NCBI RefSeq assembly: GCF_001938945.1
Contig: NZ_MKIO01000047.1
Location: 88,466-152,465, forward strand
DNA from: Xaviernesmea rhizosphaerae
Lineage (GTDB): Bacteria; Pseudomonadota; Alphaproteobacteria; Rhizobiales; Rhizobiaceae
Length of the DNA stretch: 64,000 bases
Reading direction: 5' to 3'
Positions 52,572-61,589 of the stretch are shown one piece after another. Below the pieces are notes generated by a model. That model saw only the letters and a list, made by a program, of their open reading frames with translations. It did not search any database and was not told the DNA's origin. The number at the start of each line of letters is the position of its first letter. The stretch's first letter is position 1. Made by a program: the position numbers and the translations under genes.

Positions 52572-55180
52572 TTACCGACGACTCCTCTCACGCCACCGCT
52601 GATCAGCAAGGTCGCATCCAGAAGGGCCAGTGCGGCGCCTGTGCCGTTGGACACGGCCAGATAGCGCGGCTCCCATCGCGGATGGAACTTGGACTTGAAG
52701 GCCCTGAGGCCCTTGAAATTGTAGAATCGCTCCCCGTGCTCGAACAGCAGGCTGCCGACGCGGTCCCAGACCGGGGCCGTATCGCGCCGCGACATGCCCG
52801 ACATCGGCGCCATGCCCAGATTGAAGGTCCTGTAGCCCTCGGCCTTCATCTTCTCCATGATCGAGACGAAGAGGAAATCCATCGCGCCACGCGGCGCATC
52901 CGGCGAGAAGCGCATGAGATCCACCGTCGCCTCGTGCTTGGTGTCGGTCACCATGACATTGGCGAAGGCGACGATCTTCCCGTCCTTGTAGAGAACGGCG
53001 ACCGGCTGGGCGCAGATATAGTCGGGATCGAAGGCGCCGAGCGAGAAGCTCTTCTCGCGCGTCTCGTGATGGGCAAGCCAGCTGTCGGAGACCGCGCGCA
53101 GGTCGTCCAGCACGGCGGCGACGTCGGGCTGGGCGATCAGGCTGAAGCTCATGCCTTCGCGCACACCCTTGCTCAGCGCCTGGCGCAGGCCGGCAAGGCG
53201 TCCGCCCTTGAGCTCGAACCGGTCGAGATCGACGATGGCGAGTTCGCCCAGCTTGAAGGCGCGCAGGCCCGCATCGGCGCAGGAGGACAGGAGCGCCGGC
53301 GAAATCTGGTAGAAGGCGGCGCGGCCGCCAGCTGCGCGTGCACTTTCGACGAACTGCCAGACCAGCTCGGAGAAATCCGCCTCGTCGCCGATCGGATCGG
53401 TGAGCGCGATCCAGGAGCGGCCCTGGATCCCGTACATGATGAAGGCCTTGCCGCTTTCGGAGAACATGACCCGCTTGTCGCCCATGCGCACCAGATTGGC
53501 ATCGGCCGAATCCTGGCCGCGCACGACATCGACGGCCTTGTCGATATCCGCCTGGCTCGGCGCCTGCGGCCGCAGCGTCGCCGGGCGCATCAGGCTGAAG
53601 ACCGTGACCGTGATCGAGGCCAGCACGAGGCCGAGAAGGGCGCGCAGGCCGCGCGGCGCCTCGCCGGAGAACTCGAAATCCCACCAGAGGTCGTGGCTAT
53701 AATCGGTGTCGCGATAGACGAAGAACAGGATGGTGGCGGCGCTGACCACGACCACGCCCATGGCCGCCAGCCAGTTCGGCCCCAGCCCCTGGCGGAAGAG
53801 CGAAGCCCTGCGCGTGAAGGCCTTGCGGTTGAGAATCATGGCGCCGACGAAAACGGCGAGCAGAGCGGCCTCGAACAGGGCGATGGCCTTGATCGGCGCC
53901 AGCACCAGGGCGGTCACCGCGGCCAGCAGGCCGATCCACCAGCCGCCATCCAGCCGCTGGTTGATGCCGCGCGAGGCGACGAACAGCACCAGGCCGAGAA
54001 TGCTGGAGATGAAATGCGCGGCTTCGACCAGAGGCAGCGGCAACAGCCGGGCCAGAACATTGAGGTCGCTGTCAGGCGTGGGCGTCACGCTCGAGAAGAT
54101 CAGCATGGCCCCGAGCATCATCGCGAAGGTCGAGAGCAAGGGCGGGGCGAGGCGGACGGCGATCTGGCCGAGATCGGAGGCCACGGGCTTGGCGGAAAAG
54201 GCCCTGACCTCCGTGACGACCACGAGGATGATGGCGATGATCAGCGGCAGCACGTGATAGACGAGGCGGTAGAGCACCAGCCCGCCGAGCAGCTGCTCCA
54301 TGCTGATCGCATTGCCCAGCGCCGCCACCATCACCGCCTCGAACACGCCGAGGCCGGCGGGCACATGGCTGAGCACGCCAAGACCCACGGCCGTGGCATA
54401 GATGGCGAAGAAGGTCGGCCAGCCGACATGGGTCTCCGGCAGAAGCACATAGAGCACAGAGGCCGATGCGGCGATGTCGAAGGCGGAAACCAGGAACTGG
54501 CGCGAGGAGGTTCGGCTGTCGGGCAGGCGCAGCGACAGGCCGGCGAAGGAGAGGGTGCGGCCATTGCCGCCGAGCACCACCAGCGCCGCCATGACCAGCA
54601 CGAAGAGCAGGGCCACGCCGCGAAGCCATTCCGAGCTCAAGCCGATCACGGTTTCCAAGCGCGGCGCGACCATCAGCGTGGACAGCGCGGCGACGGCGAG
54701 CAGGCCGAGACCGAAGGACAGGGTGACGAAGGCAATGACGCGGGCGATCTCACTCGGCGTCAGCCCGAGCCGCGAATAGGCCCGGAAGCGGATGGCGCCA
54801 CCGCTCAAGGGCCCGAAGCCCGCGGTATTGCCGATCGCATAGGCGATGAAGGCGGTGATCGCCACGGAGGGCGTGCGCAGCCGCCGGCCGATGAAATCGA
54901 TCGCGTTCAGGTCATAGCCGATCAGCGCCGCGAAGCTTAAGCCGGTGAACAGCACCGCCAGCAGGATCGACGTCCAGGTCGTGTCCGCCAGCGCGTCCAT
55001 TACGTCGTCATACCGCACCTCCGCCGTCAGCCGGGAAATGGCGATGGTGACGAAGGAGAAGATGGCGATGACCGCGATCGCTGTCAGATAGACACGATAT
55101 TCGGCAAACAATGTCGCGATGCGGGAGCTGGAGGCGCCGTCGTCGTGCTCGGGCGTGGAGAGATCAGGTTCGGCTGCCAT
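52568..55180 (-). CDS. mprF: Lysyl-phosphatidylglycerol synthase and flippase MprF/LpiA
   Basis: The 870-residue protein has an N-terminal flippase with about 14 helices (from FSFVTIAISRLTAE to about residue 530) and a C-terminal GNAT-like synthetase (DUF2156) with MFSESGKAFIMYGIQG and NLGMAPMSGMSRRDTAP. It adds lysine from Lys-tRNA to phosphatidylglycerol and flips the product, giving acid and cationic-peptide tolerance. In rhizobia the gene is called lpiA and is low-pH inducible. It is upstream of and coupled to acvB. Confidence 0.96.
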   Translation of the reverse strand: MAAEPDLSTPEHDDGASSSRIATLFAEYRVYLTAIAVIAIFSFVTIAISRLTAEVRYDDVMDALADTTWTSILLAVLFTGLSFAALIGYDLNAIDFIGRRLRTPSVAITAFIAYAIGNTAGFGPLSGGAIRFRAYSRLGLTPSEIARVIAFVTLSFGLGLLAVAALSTLMVAPRLETVIGLSSEWLRGVALLFVLVMAALVVLGGNGRTLSFAGLSLRLPDSRTSSRQFLVSAFDIAASASVLYVLLPETHVGWPTFFAIYATAVGLGVLSHVPAGLGVFEAVMVAALGNAISMEQLLGGLVLYRLVYHVLPLIIAIILVVVTEVRAFSAKPVASDLGQIAVRLAPPLLSTFAMMLGAMLIFSSVTPTPDSDLNVLARLLPLPLVEAAHFISSILGLVLFVASRGINQRLDGGWWIGLLAAVTALVLAPIKAIALFEAALLAVFVGAMILNRKAFTRRASLFRQGLGPNWLAAMGVVVVSAATILFFVYRDTDYSHDLWWDFEFSGEAPRGLRALLGLVLASITVTVFSLMRPATLRPQAPSQADIDKAVDVVRGQDSADANLVRMGDKRVMFSESGKAFIMYGIQGRSWIALTDPIGDEADFSELVWQFVESARAAGGRAAFYQISPALLSSCADAGLRAFKLGELAIVDLDRFELKGGRLAGLRQALSKGVREGMSFSLIAQPDVAAVLDDLRAVSDSWLAHHETREKSFSLGAFDPDYICAQPVAVLYKDGKIVAFANVMVTDTKHEATVDLMRFSPDAPRGAMDFLFVSIMEKMKAEGYRTFNLGMAPMSGMSRRDTAPVWDRVGSLLFEHGERFYNFKGLRAFKSKFHPRWEPRYLAVSNGTGAALALLDATLLISGGVRGVVGK

Positions 55181-56260
55181 GGTGTCCTGAACGGTTTCGT
55201 GTCAAACGCGCGGGTGGTCGGGTCTCTATCATCACATTTCCCCGACAAGATGACGACGGCGCTCATCATTCCCGGGGTCTTGACAGGCAGAAATAGGCAA
55301 ACAGTCGGCCAGCGTCGAGCCGGCTTATTTGCAATAATGCTTCTGAACATTTCGTTTCGATGCGTGCAGCCCAGGGCGCGTTCCCGACAAAACAATGCGG
55401 CATGAAAGACCGGCGCTCCTGCTATCCGCACAATTGCTTATGCCCGACCGGCCCTGATGCCCAGTTTGACCTGGCTTCCAATTGGACCTGGCTTCCGATC
55501 GGATTTGGCACCCGTCCGGCTTGCCCCGCCGCGCCGATCCTCTGTGCGCTCTCTGTTTTCCGATCGGATCGCCGTCTTCCCTCTTTTCGCTCCGATGCTC
55601 TCGTTCTCCTTCGGTCACGCGGACCTGCGCTCGCTCCCGGTGAAGGGGGGCGAAGCGGGGGGCGAGATGTGCTTCGGCGTGCCTCTCAAAGACGCCGATT
55701 ATGTCTTTTCAAGGAGCGGGAGCCGGGATTGTCGGGAAACCGTATGCAGCACAGGGTCAAGACAGGTTCGCTCTTTCGCGGCCGTCCATCCCGTCCATGC
55801 CCGCCGCCCGTGCCTGCTCGCCTGTCGATGCCTCTCTCAGGGAGCGCCCTTGCGCCTGCAGGCGTCAGCGATGGCCAAGCGTCGGCAGGACAAAGCGAAC
55901 CCTATGCCATCGCAGCTCCGGGCTTATGTCATGGCGCAAAAGGTGAGGCAGCAAGAAGGGCTGATCTCTCGCCTGCTCCTCCGTCAGGCGAAAACATCGG
56001 CGCCATGATCGCAGGCGCCTTGATTGCGGTCGGGATCGCTTCATGCCATCCCGCCATCCCAGTCCGTGAGCCGCCAGGTCTGGCCGATCAGGGGAATGCT
56101 GTCGCAACCCCTGTCTTCGGAAGGATCTGTGCGGGCGTCGAAAGCGGCATGCCCTTGAACCGCTGTGTCTCACGCGGTGCGCAACGAAGGGCACGCAGGC
56201 CCTTCGGGCACCATGTGGTCAGATGATTCGCGATCGGGATCGGGTCGTCCGAAGGGTGGG
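55181..56260. other. 1.1-kb region without a supported gene
   Basis: This long gap separates the mprF promoter from a small gene at 56261. Two plus-strand open frames (55360-56226 and 55457-56008) are Arg/Ser/Pro-rich and lack any motif or conserved pattern, so I judge it non-coding or a decayed insertion. A 17-bp tandem repeat (GACCTGGCTTCC plus AATTG or GATCG) lies at 55468-55501. Confidence 0.5.
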
Positions 56261-56506
56261 TCAGTGCGCCTTCATCTTGCGGCCGGCCGCGGTTGTCTGC
56301 GCGGAAAGGCCCGCCACGTCGCCTTCCATATCGCGAAGCACGGAGCCCAAGGCCATTTCGATGCAGGCCATCGTCGCGTCGAGCTTCAGATCGGAAGCGG
56401 CCTGATGGGCATAGGCCAGCATACGCGCGAGCGCGCGCACTTCATCGACATCGACGTCACCGTCGCGGTCATTCGGATTGACAATCGGAGAGGAGAGAAA
56501 GGTCAT
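56261..56506 (-). CDS. Small protein of unknown function
   Basis: The 81-residue protein has a predicted helical core (DEVRALARMLAYAHQAASDL and ATMACIEMALGSVLRDMEG). It contains no known motif. It lies about 100 nt beyond tfuA on the same strand, so it may be the last gene of the YcaO operon or independent. The Shine-Dalgarno is poor. Confidence 0.5.
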   Translation of the reverse strand: MTFLSSPIVNPNDRDGDVDVDEVRALARMLAYAHQAASDLKLDATMACIEMALGSVLRDMEGDVAGLSAQTTAAGRKMKAH

Positions 56507-56607
56507 GGGAGCGTCCGTGGAGATCTGTCTGCCCCCATCTTATCCCAGTCGTGACAGGATGCGCGTGACGCAGCCGTGACACATCCCCCGATGGTTCATC
56601 ATAAACT

Positions 56608-57327
56608 CTATACGGGTGTTGTTCTCTCAATCATTTCCCGCCAAAGCGAGGTGGGTTGGAACTGCCAGTCCGAGGGCGGCGCAGTGCGCGCGTCGGGCAA
56701 GGCTTCGGCCAGGCTGACGAGATCCAGCGCGTCGCGGCGCTTCTGGTCGATGCGATGGGCAAGAAGGAGATCGAGCAGGCGCGTGCGGTCGGTCTCGTGC
56801 GGCAGGGCCGCGTTCATGACAAGACGCCGCCATGTCCTGTCCTTGAAATGCAGGGCCGCGCCGCTTGCCTCCAGGGCCTTCAGCGTCTGCGCCGGCAGGA
56901 GTGCCGCCAGCGCGGGATTGGCCAGCGTGGCGCGGACGTTGACCAGGGGTTCGGTGATGCCCGTCCAGCCGAGCGCCGCGGGCGCATGGCTCTGGCCCAC
57001 GTCGGCATCGTCGATCAGCAGGCCGTCGCGGTAGCTGCGGAAGATCTCGCCAATGCCGATCATGCCGAAGCCGTGACACTCGGCGGCGCGCAGCGCGCCC
57101 ATGCTGGCGGCGCCGAGAACGCGCACCCCCTTCGAGAGGGCGTAGAGGATCTCCTTGTGCCAGACGGGGGCAGTATATTCAAAGCCGCCATCGATCAGCC
57201 CGATCACGCTCGCGCCCTCTTCCACCGCGCGGTAGACATCGCCCTGCAGCACCGGCGCGCGCAGATCCAGCTTGAGGCCGAGCCGGGGCGCATCGGGCAA
57301 AGTGGGGCCGACGAACAGGAGCTTCAT
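56608..57327 (-). CDS. tfuA: TfuA-like protein (YcaO partner)
   Basis: The 239-residue protein has the TfuA core: VLGAASMGALRAAECHGFGM followed by GIGEIFRSYRDG. TfuA partners of YcaO proteins are thought to recruit or activate sulfide for thioamide formation, and were first seen with trifolitoxin of Rhizobium. The ATG at 57327 overlaps the ycaO stop by four bases, so they are translationally coupled. An upstream in-frame extension to 57531 lies inside ycaO and is not used. Confidence 0.92.
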   Translation of the reverse strand: MKLLFVGPTLPDAPRLGLKLDLRAPVLQGDVYRAVEEGASVIGLIDGGFEYTAPVWHKEILYALSKGVRVLGAASMGALRAAECHGFGMIGIGEIFRSYRDGLLIDDADVGQSHAPAALGWTGITEPLVNVRATLANPALAALLPAQTLKALEASGAALHFKDRTWRRLVMNAALPHETDRTRLLDLLLAHRIDQKRRDALDLVSLAEALPDARTAPPSDWQFQPTSLWREMIERTTPV

Positions 57328-58496
57328 GCGCGGATCGCCGCCTGGAGGGCGCGCAGCCCGTGGCGCTGCCGGCGCGCGCCTTCGGGATGTTCGAGGCCCG
57401 GCACCATCAGCTTCGCGACGGCGAAAGGCAGATGGGGCGCGCTGAGCGGAACGGCGACGACGGGCCCGATGCGGCAGGCGGCAAGATGGGCAAGCAGCGC
57501 GGCCCTGTCGGCAAAGGCCGGCGTTTCGCAAGCGGGCGTCCCGGCGGGCCGGGCTTCGAGCGCCCGCCTTGTGCTGTCGGGCAGCGGGCGGCGATAGGTC
57601 TCGGCGAACAGGTCGTCACGCGCACCGGAAATGAAGGTCATGCGCGATTGCGCCGCCTCCGAGACGGCGCGCAGCGCCGCGCGGGCCGCCAGCGGATGGG
57701 CGCCCGCGCCATAGGTCACATCGGTGAACCGGGCATGGGCCGACAGGGTTTCGGGCGGCGGCCCCAGATAGGCCGTGTAGCAGGGGATCTTCAGATCGCT
57801 GGTGATGTCGAACAGCGTCAGGCATAGGCCGGCATCGGCGATGCGGGCGCGCATCTCCTCCAACTCCGGTGTCGCCAGAAGAGCCGGATCGACGCAGCGG
57901 GCCAGCCGGGCGGCCTGCGGCATCAGCTGGAACAGCGCATAGGCGTCGCGCTCGATGCGCTCCATCAGCGCATGAAAGACGGCTTCGTCCAGCGTGTTGC
58001 CGGATGCCAGCCCGTCGGAGGATTGCCAGTAGCGATTGTTTTCGATGGTGCGGTCGAGCAGCACGGCATCGGCAGGCACATGCACAGGCTCGCCGGTGGT
58101 GAGGTCGGTTCCGCAAAACCAGCGAATCCGCTCGGCGGGGTCGAGCGGCCTCTTGCCCACCGCCAGGAGGATGGCGAGCGACAGCGCCTTATGGCCGTCC
58201 GCCTCCAGCTCCGCCTGACTCGCCTCCACCGTTGCGGTTGCCGGCGCGCAGGCTACGGCCCGCTCCAGCGCTTCCATCACAGCGGAGATGCGGGCATCCT
58301 CGTCGGTCACCCCCTTGCCCTGGGCAACCACGATCGATCTGGCATTGGGAGCATAGGCGCACCAGACGGGGATGCCGATGCGATCAAGACCGGTGTGACG
58401 GGCGATCCGGGTGATGCCGAAGGTCTTGAGATAGGGAAACACGCGGCCGAAGGTGTCGGCCGCGCTTCGTTCACGGGCAAACGCAGCCAGCGTCAT
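57324..58496 (-). CDS. ycaO: YcaO-domain ATP-dependent peptide-backbone modification protein
   Basis: The 390-residue protein shows three ATP/Mg motifs of YcaO: S71xxxE75xxER (SAVMEALERA), the loop SDGLASGNTLDEAVFHALME-RIERDA (E179 and E182), and GAHPLAARAALRAVSE-AAQSR (E280, Q283). YcaO phosphorylates a backbone amide to form azolines, thioamides or macroamidines. The C-terminus lacks the PxPxP of azoline-forming enzymes, which fits the TfuA-associated thioamide class. It begins 9 nt after the 70-residue gene and overlaps tfuA. Confidence 0.94.
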   Translation of the reverse strand: MTLAAFARERSAADTFGRVFPYLKTFGITRIARHTGLDRIGIPVWCAYAPNARSIVVAQGKGVTDEDARISAVMEALERAVACAPATATVEASQAELEADGHKALSLAILLAVGKRPLDPAERIRWFCGTDLTTGEPVHVPADAVLLDRTIENNRYWQSSDGLASGNTLDEAVFHALMERIERDAYALFQLMPQAARLARCVDPALLATPELEEMRARIADAGLCLTLFDITSDLKIPCYTAYLGPPPETLSAHARFTDVTYGAGAHPLAARAALRAVSEAAQSRMTFISGARDDLFAETYRRPLPDSTRRALEARPAGTPACETPAFADRAALLAHLAACRIGPVVAVPLSAPHLPFAVAKLMVPGLEHPEGARRQRHGLRALQAAIRA

Positions 58497-58505
58497 GCCG
58501 GCCGA

Positions 58506-58718
58506 TTATTCGAACACGCCGGCGAAAACGCTGTCGGCGGAGTTGACCGCAACGGCGAGGTTGACGCCCTTCACCACGGCCGAATCGGCAGCGGCGAGTT
58601 CGCCCATGCCGGTGAGGCCACCATGGGCTTCATCGACGGGAACCACGGTGCCGGCTTCGATGTCGGCAAGATAAAGCTTGGCATCGCCGGGAAAGCCAAT
58701 CAGGACAGCCTTGGACAT
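58506..58718 (-). CDS. 70-residue cysteine-free protein, candidate modified-peptide precursor
   Basis: The protein starts MSKAVLIGFPGDAKLYLADI and ends NSADSVFAGVFE. A strong AAAGGAG lies upstream. It has no Cys, and few basic residues, so azole/azoline formation from Cys is excluded; backbone thioamidation needs no Cys. It sits between a HilA-like regulator (30 nt gap) and ycaO (9 nt gap) in a single operon. No known family is recognised. It may instead be an accessory protein rather than a substrate. Confidence 0.75.
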   Translation of the reverse strand: MSKAVLIGFPGDAKLYLADIEAGTVVPVDEAHGGLTGMGELAAADSAVVKGVNLAVAVNSADSVFAGVFE

Positions 58719-58748
58719 TTTCAAGTCTCCTTTTGTTAAGGGTTGCTT

Positions 58749-60644
58749 TCAGTATCCCGCCCGGTGCAGGGCATCTCGGTACAAATCCTTCTGCCATTGT
58801 TCCCGGATGGGCACGACGGCCAGCCATTTCTCGAGATCGAAATGCGGATTTGCCTGTCGATCCTTGCGCCGATAGCGCCTTGCCATCTTGAGGTCGCCGA
58901 GCATCGCAAAGCTCGCCGCTCTCAAGCGATCCGCGGAGGCCTGTTCCGCCATCCGCGCAATATAATCGACCGCATCCTGGTAGCGGCCGACGAAGAAACT
59001 GGCGCCTGCTGCGCTCCAGTAATACATGTCGGGGCTCATCGGATTGAGCCGCATGGCCTTTTCGAGCTTCTCCAGCGCCTCCGCAGGACGGGATGCGTGT
59101 ACCAGCGAATCGGCGTAACTATAGATAGCATCTGCGTAGTTCGGACTCAATTCCTCGGCGCGGGCCAGAGCCTCCAAACTTTCGTCGATCTGGCCGAGAT
59201 AAAGCTTGGCGACGCCAAGCTCCTTGTGGCCGACGGCAAGCTCCGGCTGCCGCTCGATGGCCAGCCGTGAATTTTCTTCCGCCCGGGCCAGAAGCGTCTT
59301 GTCGCCATGGGCGGTCAGGATCCATTCCAGCGAGAAGGTGCGCGCCAGGCCGCTATAGGCGTGGGAAAATTCCGGATTGAGATAGAGCGCCTGGCGAAAG
59401 CCGCGCCGGGCGGAGCGGATCGCCTGCAAGGTCAGCCGTGTGGTCTGCTGAAGGCCGGTGAGATAGGCGTGATAGGCTTCCGGATGGCGCTCGTAATCGG
59501 CAAGCGGTTGCTCGTGCTGGCGCAATTGCTCGGCGATGCAATCGGCGATCACGCTGGCGATCGTGCGGCGATGGGCCGCCCACTGCCCTTCGATCGAGAA
59601 GTGCTGCGCCCAGATGATGCGGTCGAGCGGCACGAAAATGATCTGCACGAACAGGTCTTCGGCCGACAGCGCGGTATCGACCAGATAGGAGACGCTGTGC
59701 TTGGCGAGAACGTCTACCTTCTCGCTGCTTTGCTGGATGCGCTGGGCGGTATAGGGTGCCACGACCGCGACATGGCGCAGCGCGCACAGGCTGATGGTGA
59801 TGTCCTCGATCAGCGCGCCGACAGTGCCGGCCACGCTCTTGTGCGCGCCCGGCTTGAGCACCGGCGGCAGCAGCGCCAGGCGCGGCAGAGCAGCTGATAC
59901 GGGCGGCGGCGCGATGACGGCCTTGAGCGTGGACAGCGGCGTATAGATCGGCTCGACGGCACTTGCGGCGGGGCTGGCCAATTGGGTGAGGCCGGGAGTG
60001 CGGCGGGGCGCAGGCTGGAGCGCTGTCACGGGCTCGGACGGCCCGACGCCTGTTTCCGGCGCCTTCGGCTGGCCGGACAGGCAACGCCTGACGACCTCGT
60101 CCTGCGGCTCGCGCTCCAGAAGGAAGAAGGCGGCCTCCCGCACGGCCGAAACCGGCGCGTCGCCGCATTCCTGCGCGCGCAAGAGCCGCGTGCGCAGGCG
60201 CTGGAGATGGTGGCGCTGCTGGGCCAGCACCCAGCGGTGAAAATCGCCGAACGGCACCTCGGCATCGCCGGGAAAGGGCCGCCGCAGGAGCTCGGTCATG
60301 TCGCGAAGCGGCGCATCCTCCGTGTCCAGGAGGGCGGCATCAACGGTGAGGGTCGTCTCGGGGGGCAGCCAGATCGCCTCGTCCGAGACGCTCAGCACCG
60401 GCAAGCCGGCGGCGGCCTGGGCCTCGCGGATGCGGCTGATCGTCTTGCGCAGGTTCGTGTGGCGAACGCTGCGCTCCAGATCCGACCAGAGAAGCACCGA
60501 GGCCTCGTCACGGCCGATCCGCCCGCGCCCGCTCAGCGCGAGATAGGCAAGCAGCAAAAGGCCCTTCTGCGGAAATTTCAGCCCCTGTCCCTGCGCATCG
60601 CGCAGAGACAGACTGCCGAAGGTCTGCAGAAGGGCCGACGCCAT
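58749..60644 (-). CDS. HilA/CadC-like winged-helix regulator with TolB-like and TPR domains
   Basis: The 631-residue protein has an OmpR-type winged helix at the N-terminus (FGSLSLRDAQGQGLKFPQKG, then DLERSVRHTNLRKTISRIRE). A linker rich in Pro precedes a region (LPRLALLPPVLKPG..., about 250-360) resembling the nucleotide-cyclase-associated TolB/FlgO-like domain, and the C-terminal half has TPR-like helices (HAYSGLARTF, LEALARAEELSPNYADAIYS, LEKLEKAMRLNPMSPDMYY). This is like HilA/SARP regulators. It overlaps the upstream XRE gene stop by one base and precedes the peptide gene. Confidence 0.88.
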   Translation of the reverse strand: MASALLQTFGSLSLRDAQGQGLKFPQKGLLLLAYLALSGRGRIGRDEASVLLWSDLERSVRHTNLRKTISRIREAQAAAGLPVLSVSDEAIWLPPETTLTVDAALLDTEDAPLRDMTELLRRPFPGDAEVPFGDFHRWVLAQQRHHLQRLRTRLLRAQECGDAPVSAVREAAFFLLEREPQDEVVRRCLSGQPKAPETGVGPSEPVTALQPAPRRTPGLTQLASPAASAVEPIYTPLSTLKAVIAPPPVSAALPRLALLPPVLKPGAHKSVAGTVGALIEDITISLCALRHVAVVAPYTAQRIQQSSEKVDVLAKHSVSYLVDTALSAEDLFVQIIFVPLDRIIWAQHFSIEGQWAAHRRTIASVIADCIAEQLRQHEQPLADYERHPEAYHAYLTGLQQTTRLTLQAIRSARRGFRQALYLNPEFSHAYSGLARTFSLEWILTAHGDKTLLARAEENSRLAIERQPELAVGHKELGVAKLYLGQIDESLEALARAEELSPNYADAIYSYADSLVHASRPAEALEKLEKAMRLNPMSPDMYYWSAAGASFFVGRYQDAVDYIARMAEQASADRLRAASFAMLGDLKMARRYRRKDRQANPHFDLEKWLAVVPIREQWQKDLYRDALHRAGY

Positions 60645-61108
60645 TAGCGCAGCGTGGCGCGATCGGCCTGCGCGGCTGCCGGACGGGCTTCGTCCACGGC
60701 GCCTTCAGCTTCGGCGATCGACTTCATCAGCGCGACGAGCCCGCGGCGGACATTGACGTCGCGGATCGAGGAGAAGGCGCGGTTGAGCGCCAGGCCTTCG
60801 CGCGTGCCGAGGAAATCGGTGACGGCGGCCAGTTCGGAGTCCGGCACGCCGCGGCCGGTCGGCTCGCTCTCTTCGAAGAAATAGCTCACGGGAACGCCGA
60901 GGATCTCGGCCGCCGCCTGAAGACGGCTGGCGCCCATGCGGTTGACGCCCTTCTCATACTTCTGAATCTGCTGGAAGGTGATGCCGAGACGTTCGCCCAG
61001 AACGGTCTGGCTCATGCCAAGCAGCACCCGTCGAGCCTTCAGCCGGCTGCCGACATAGACATCGATGGCATTGGGTGCATTCGTGCTCAATTTTTTCTCC
61101 TGCGTCAT
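60644..61108 (-). CDS. XRE-family helix-turn-helix regulator
   Basis: The 154-residue protein has a Cro/CI-type helix-turn-helix (residues about 20-80: VGSRLKARRVLLGMSQTVLG, then ITFQQIQKYEKGVNRMGASR) and an acidic C-terminus with no ligand domain. Rhizobial proteins of this type are frequent regulators of motility or stress. It is the first gene of the minus-strand operon that ends with tfuA and probably controls it. Confidence 0.93.
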   Translation of the reverse strand: MTQEKKLSTNAPNAIDVYVGSRLKARRVLLGMSQTVLGERLGITFQQIQKYEKGVNRMGASRLQAAAEILGVPVSYFFEESEPTGRGVPDSELAAVTDFLGTREGLALNRAFSSIRDVNVRRGLVALMKSIAEAEGAVDEARPAAAQADRATLR

Positions 61109-61589
61109 GAGTCTGAATGAGGGCTACAATGCCGCTTTTTTGGAAAAGAGCAACTCCAAGTAATCGGGAGGACTTTGCCAATACTCCCTAGAACTGCGGA
61201 AGCGTTGATGCCTCAAGGGCAAAAATAGACAATTTTTAATATATGTAGAGGTGAAACGCCGCCTGGGAGTAGACCGGGCCGCCCGGCGGGTTTCGCAGGC
61301 CGGGAACCATCGGCTTTACATGCAGTGGCGCGTTGGCCATCGGTGCGAAGCCGCTCTTGCCGCATCGCAAAAGCCATGCATTGCCAAACCGGGCGTTTAC
61401 GCCATCTTATGCATCGATCATATGCTCTTCCTGCGAGCCATGATGCCGATCATGCCGATGCCGCAAGCATCTGGCTGTGTTCGGCCAGAGACTGGAATAA
61501 ATAACTAAATCAGTGACCTATAGCGGTATTCCAGGCAGGGGCCGCCTGCCCCCTCGCCATTCCGCTCGTAAGGCGACAGCTTTGGAAAG
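61109..61589. other. Promoter region of the XRE-YcaO operon and perM-like gene
   Basis: These 481 nt have no supported gene. An AT-rich dyad (AAAAAT-agaca-ATTTTT) lies near 61222-61238 and could be part of a promoter or operator for the divergent regulator. An open plus frame (61251-61508) has no motif. Confidence 0.4.

Noticed and set aside
55360..56226. 288-codon plus-strand frame in the mprF-YcaO gap
   Set aside because: No motif, Arg/Pro/Ser-rich, overlaps a second equally poor frame; no convincing ribosome site.
61251..61508. 85-codon plus-strand frame upstream of the transporter
   Set aside because: No motif, poor ribosome site, and lies in an apparent promoter region.
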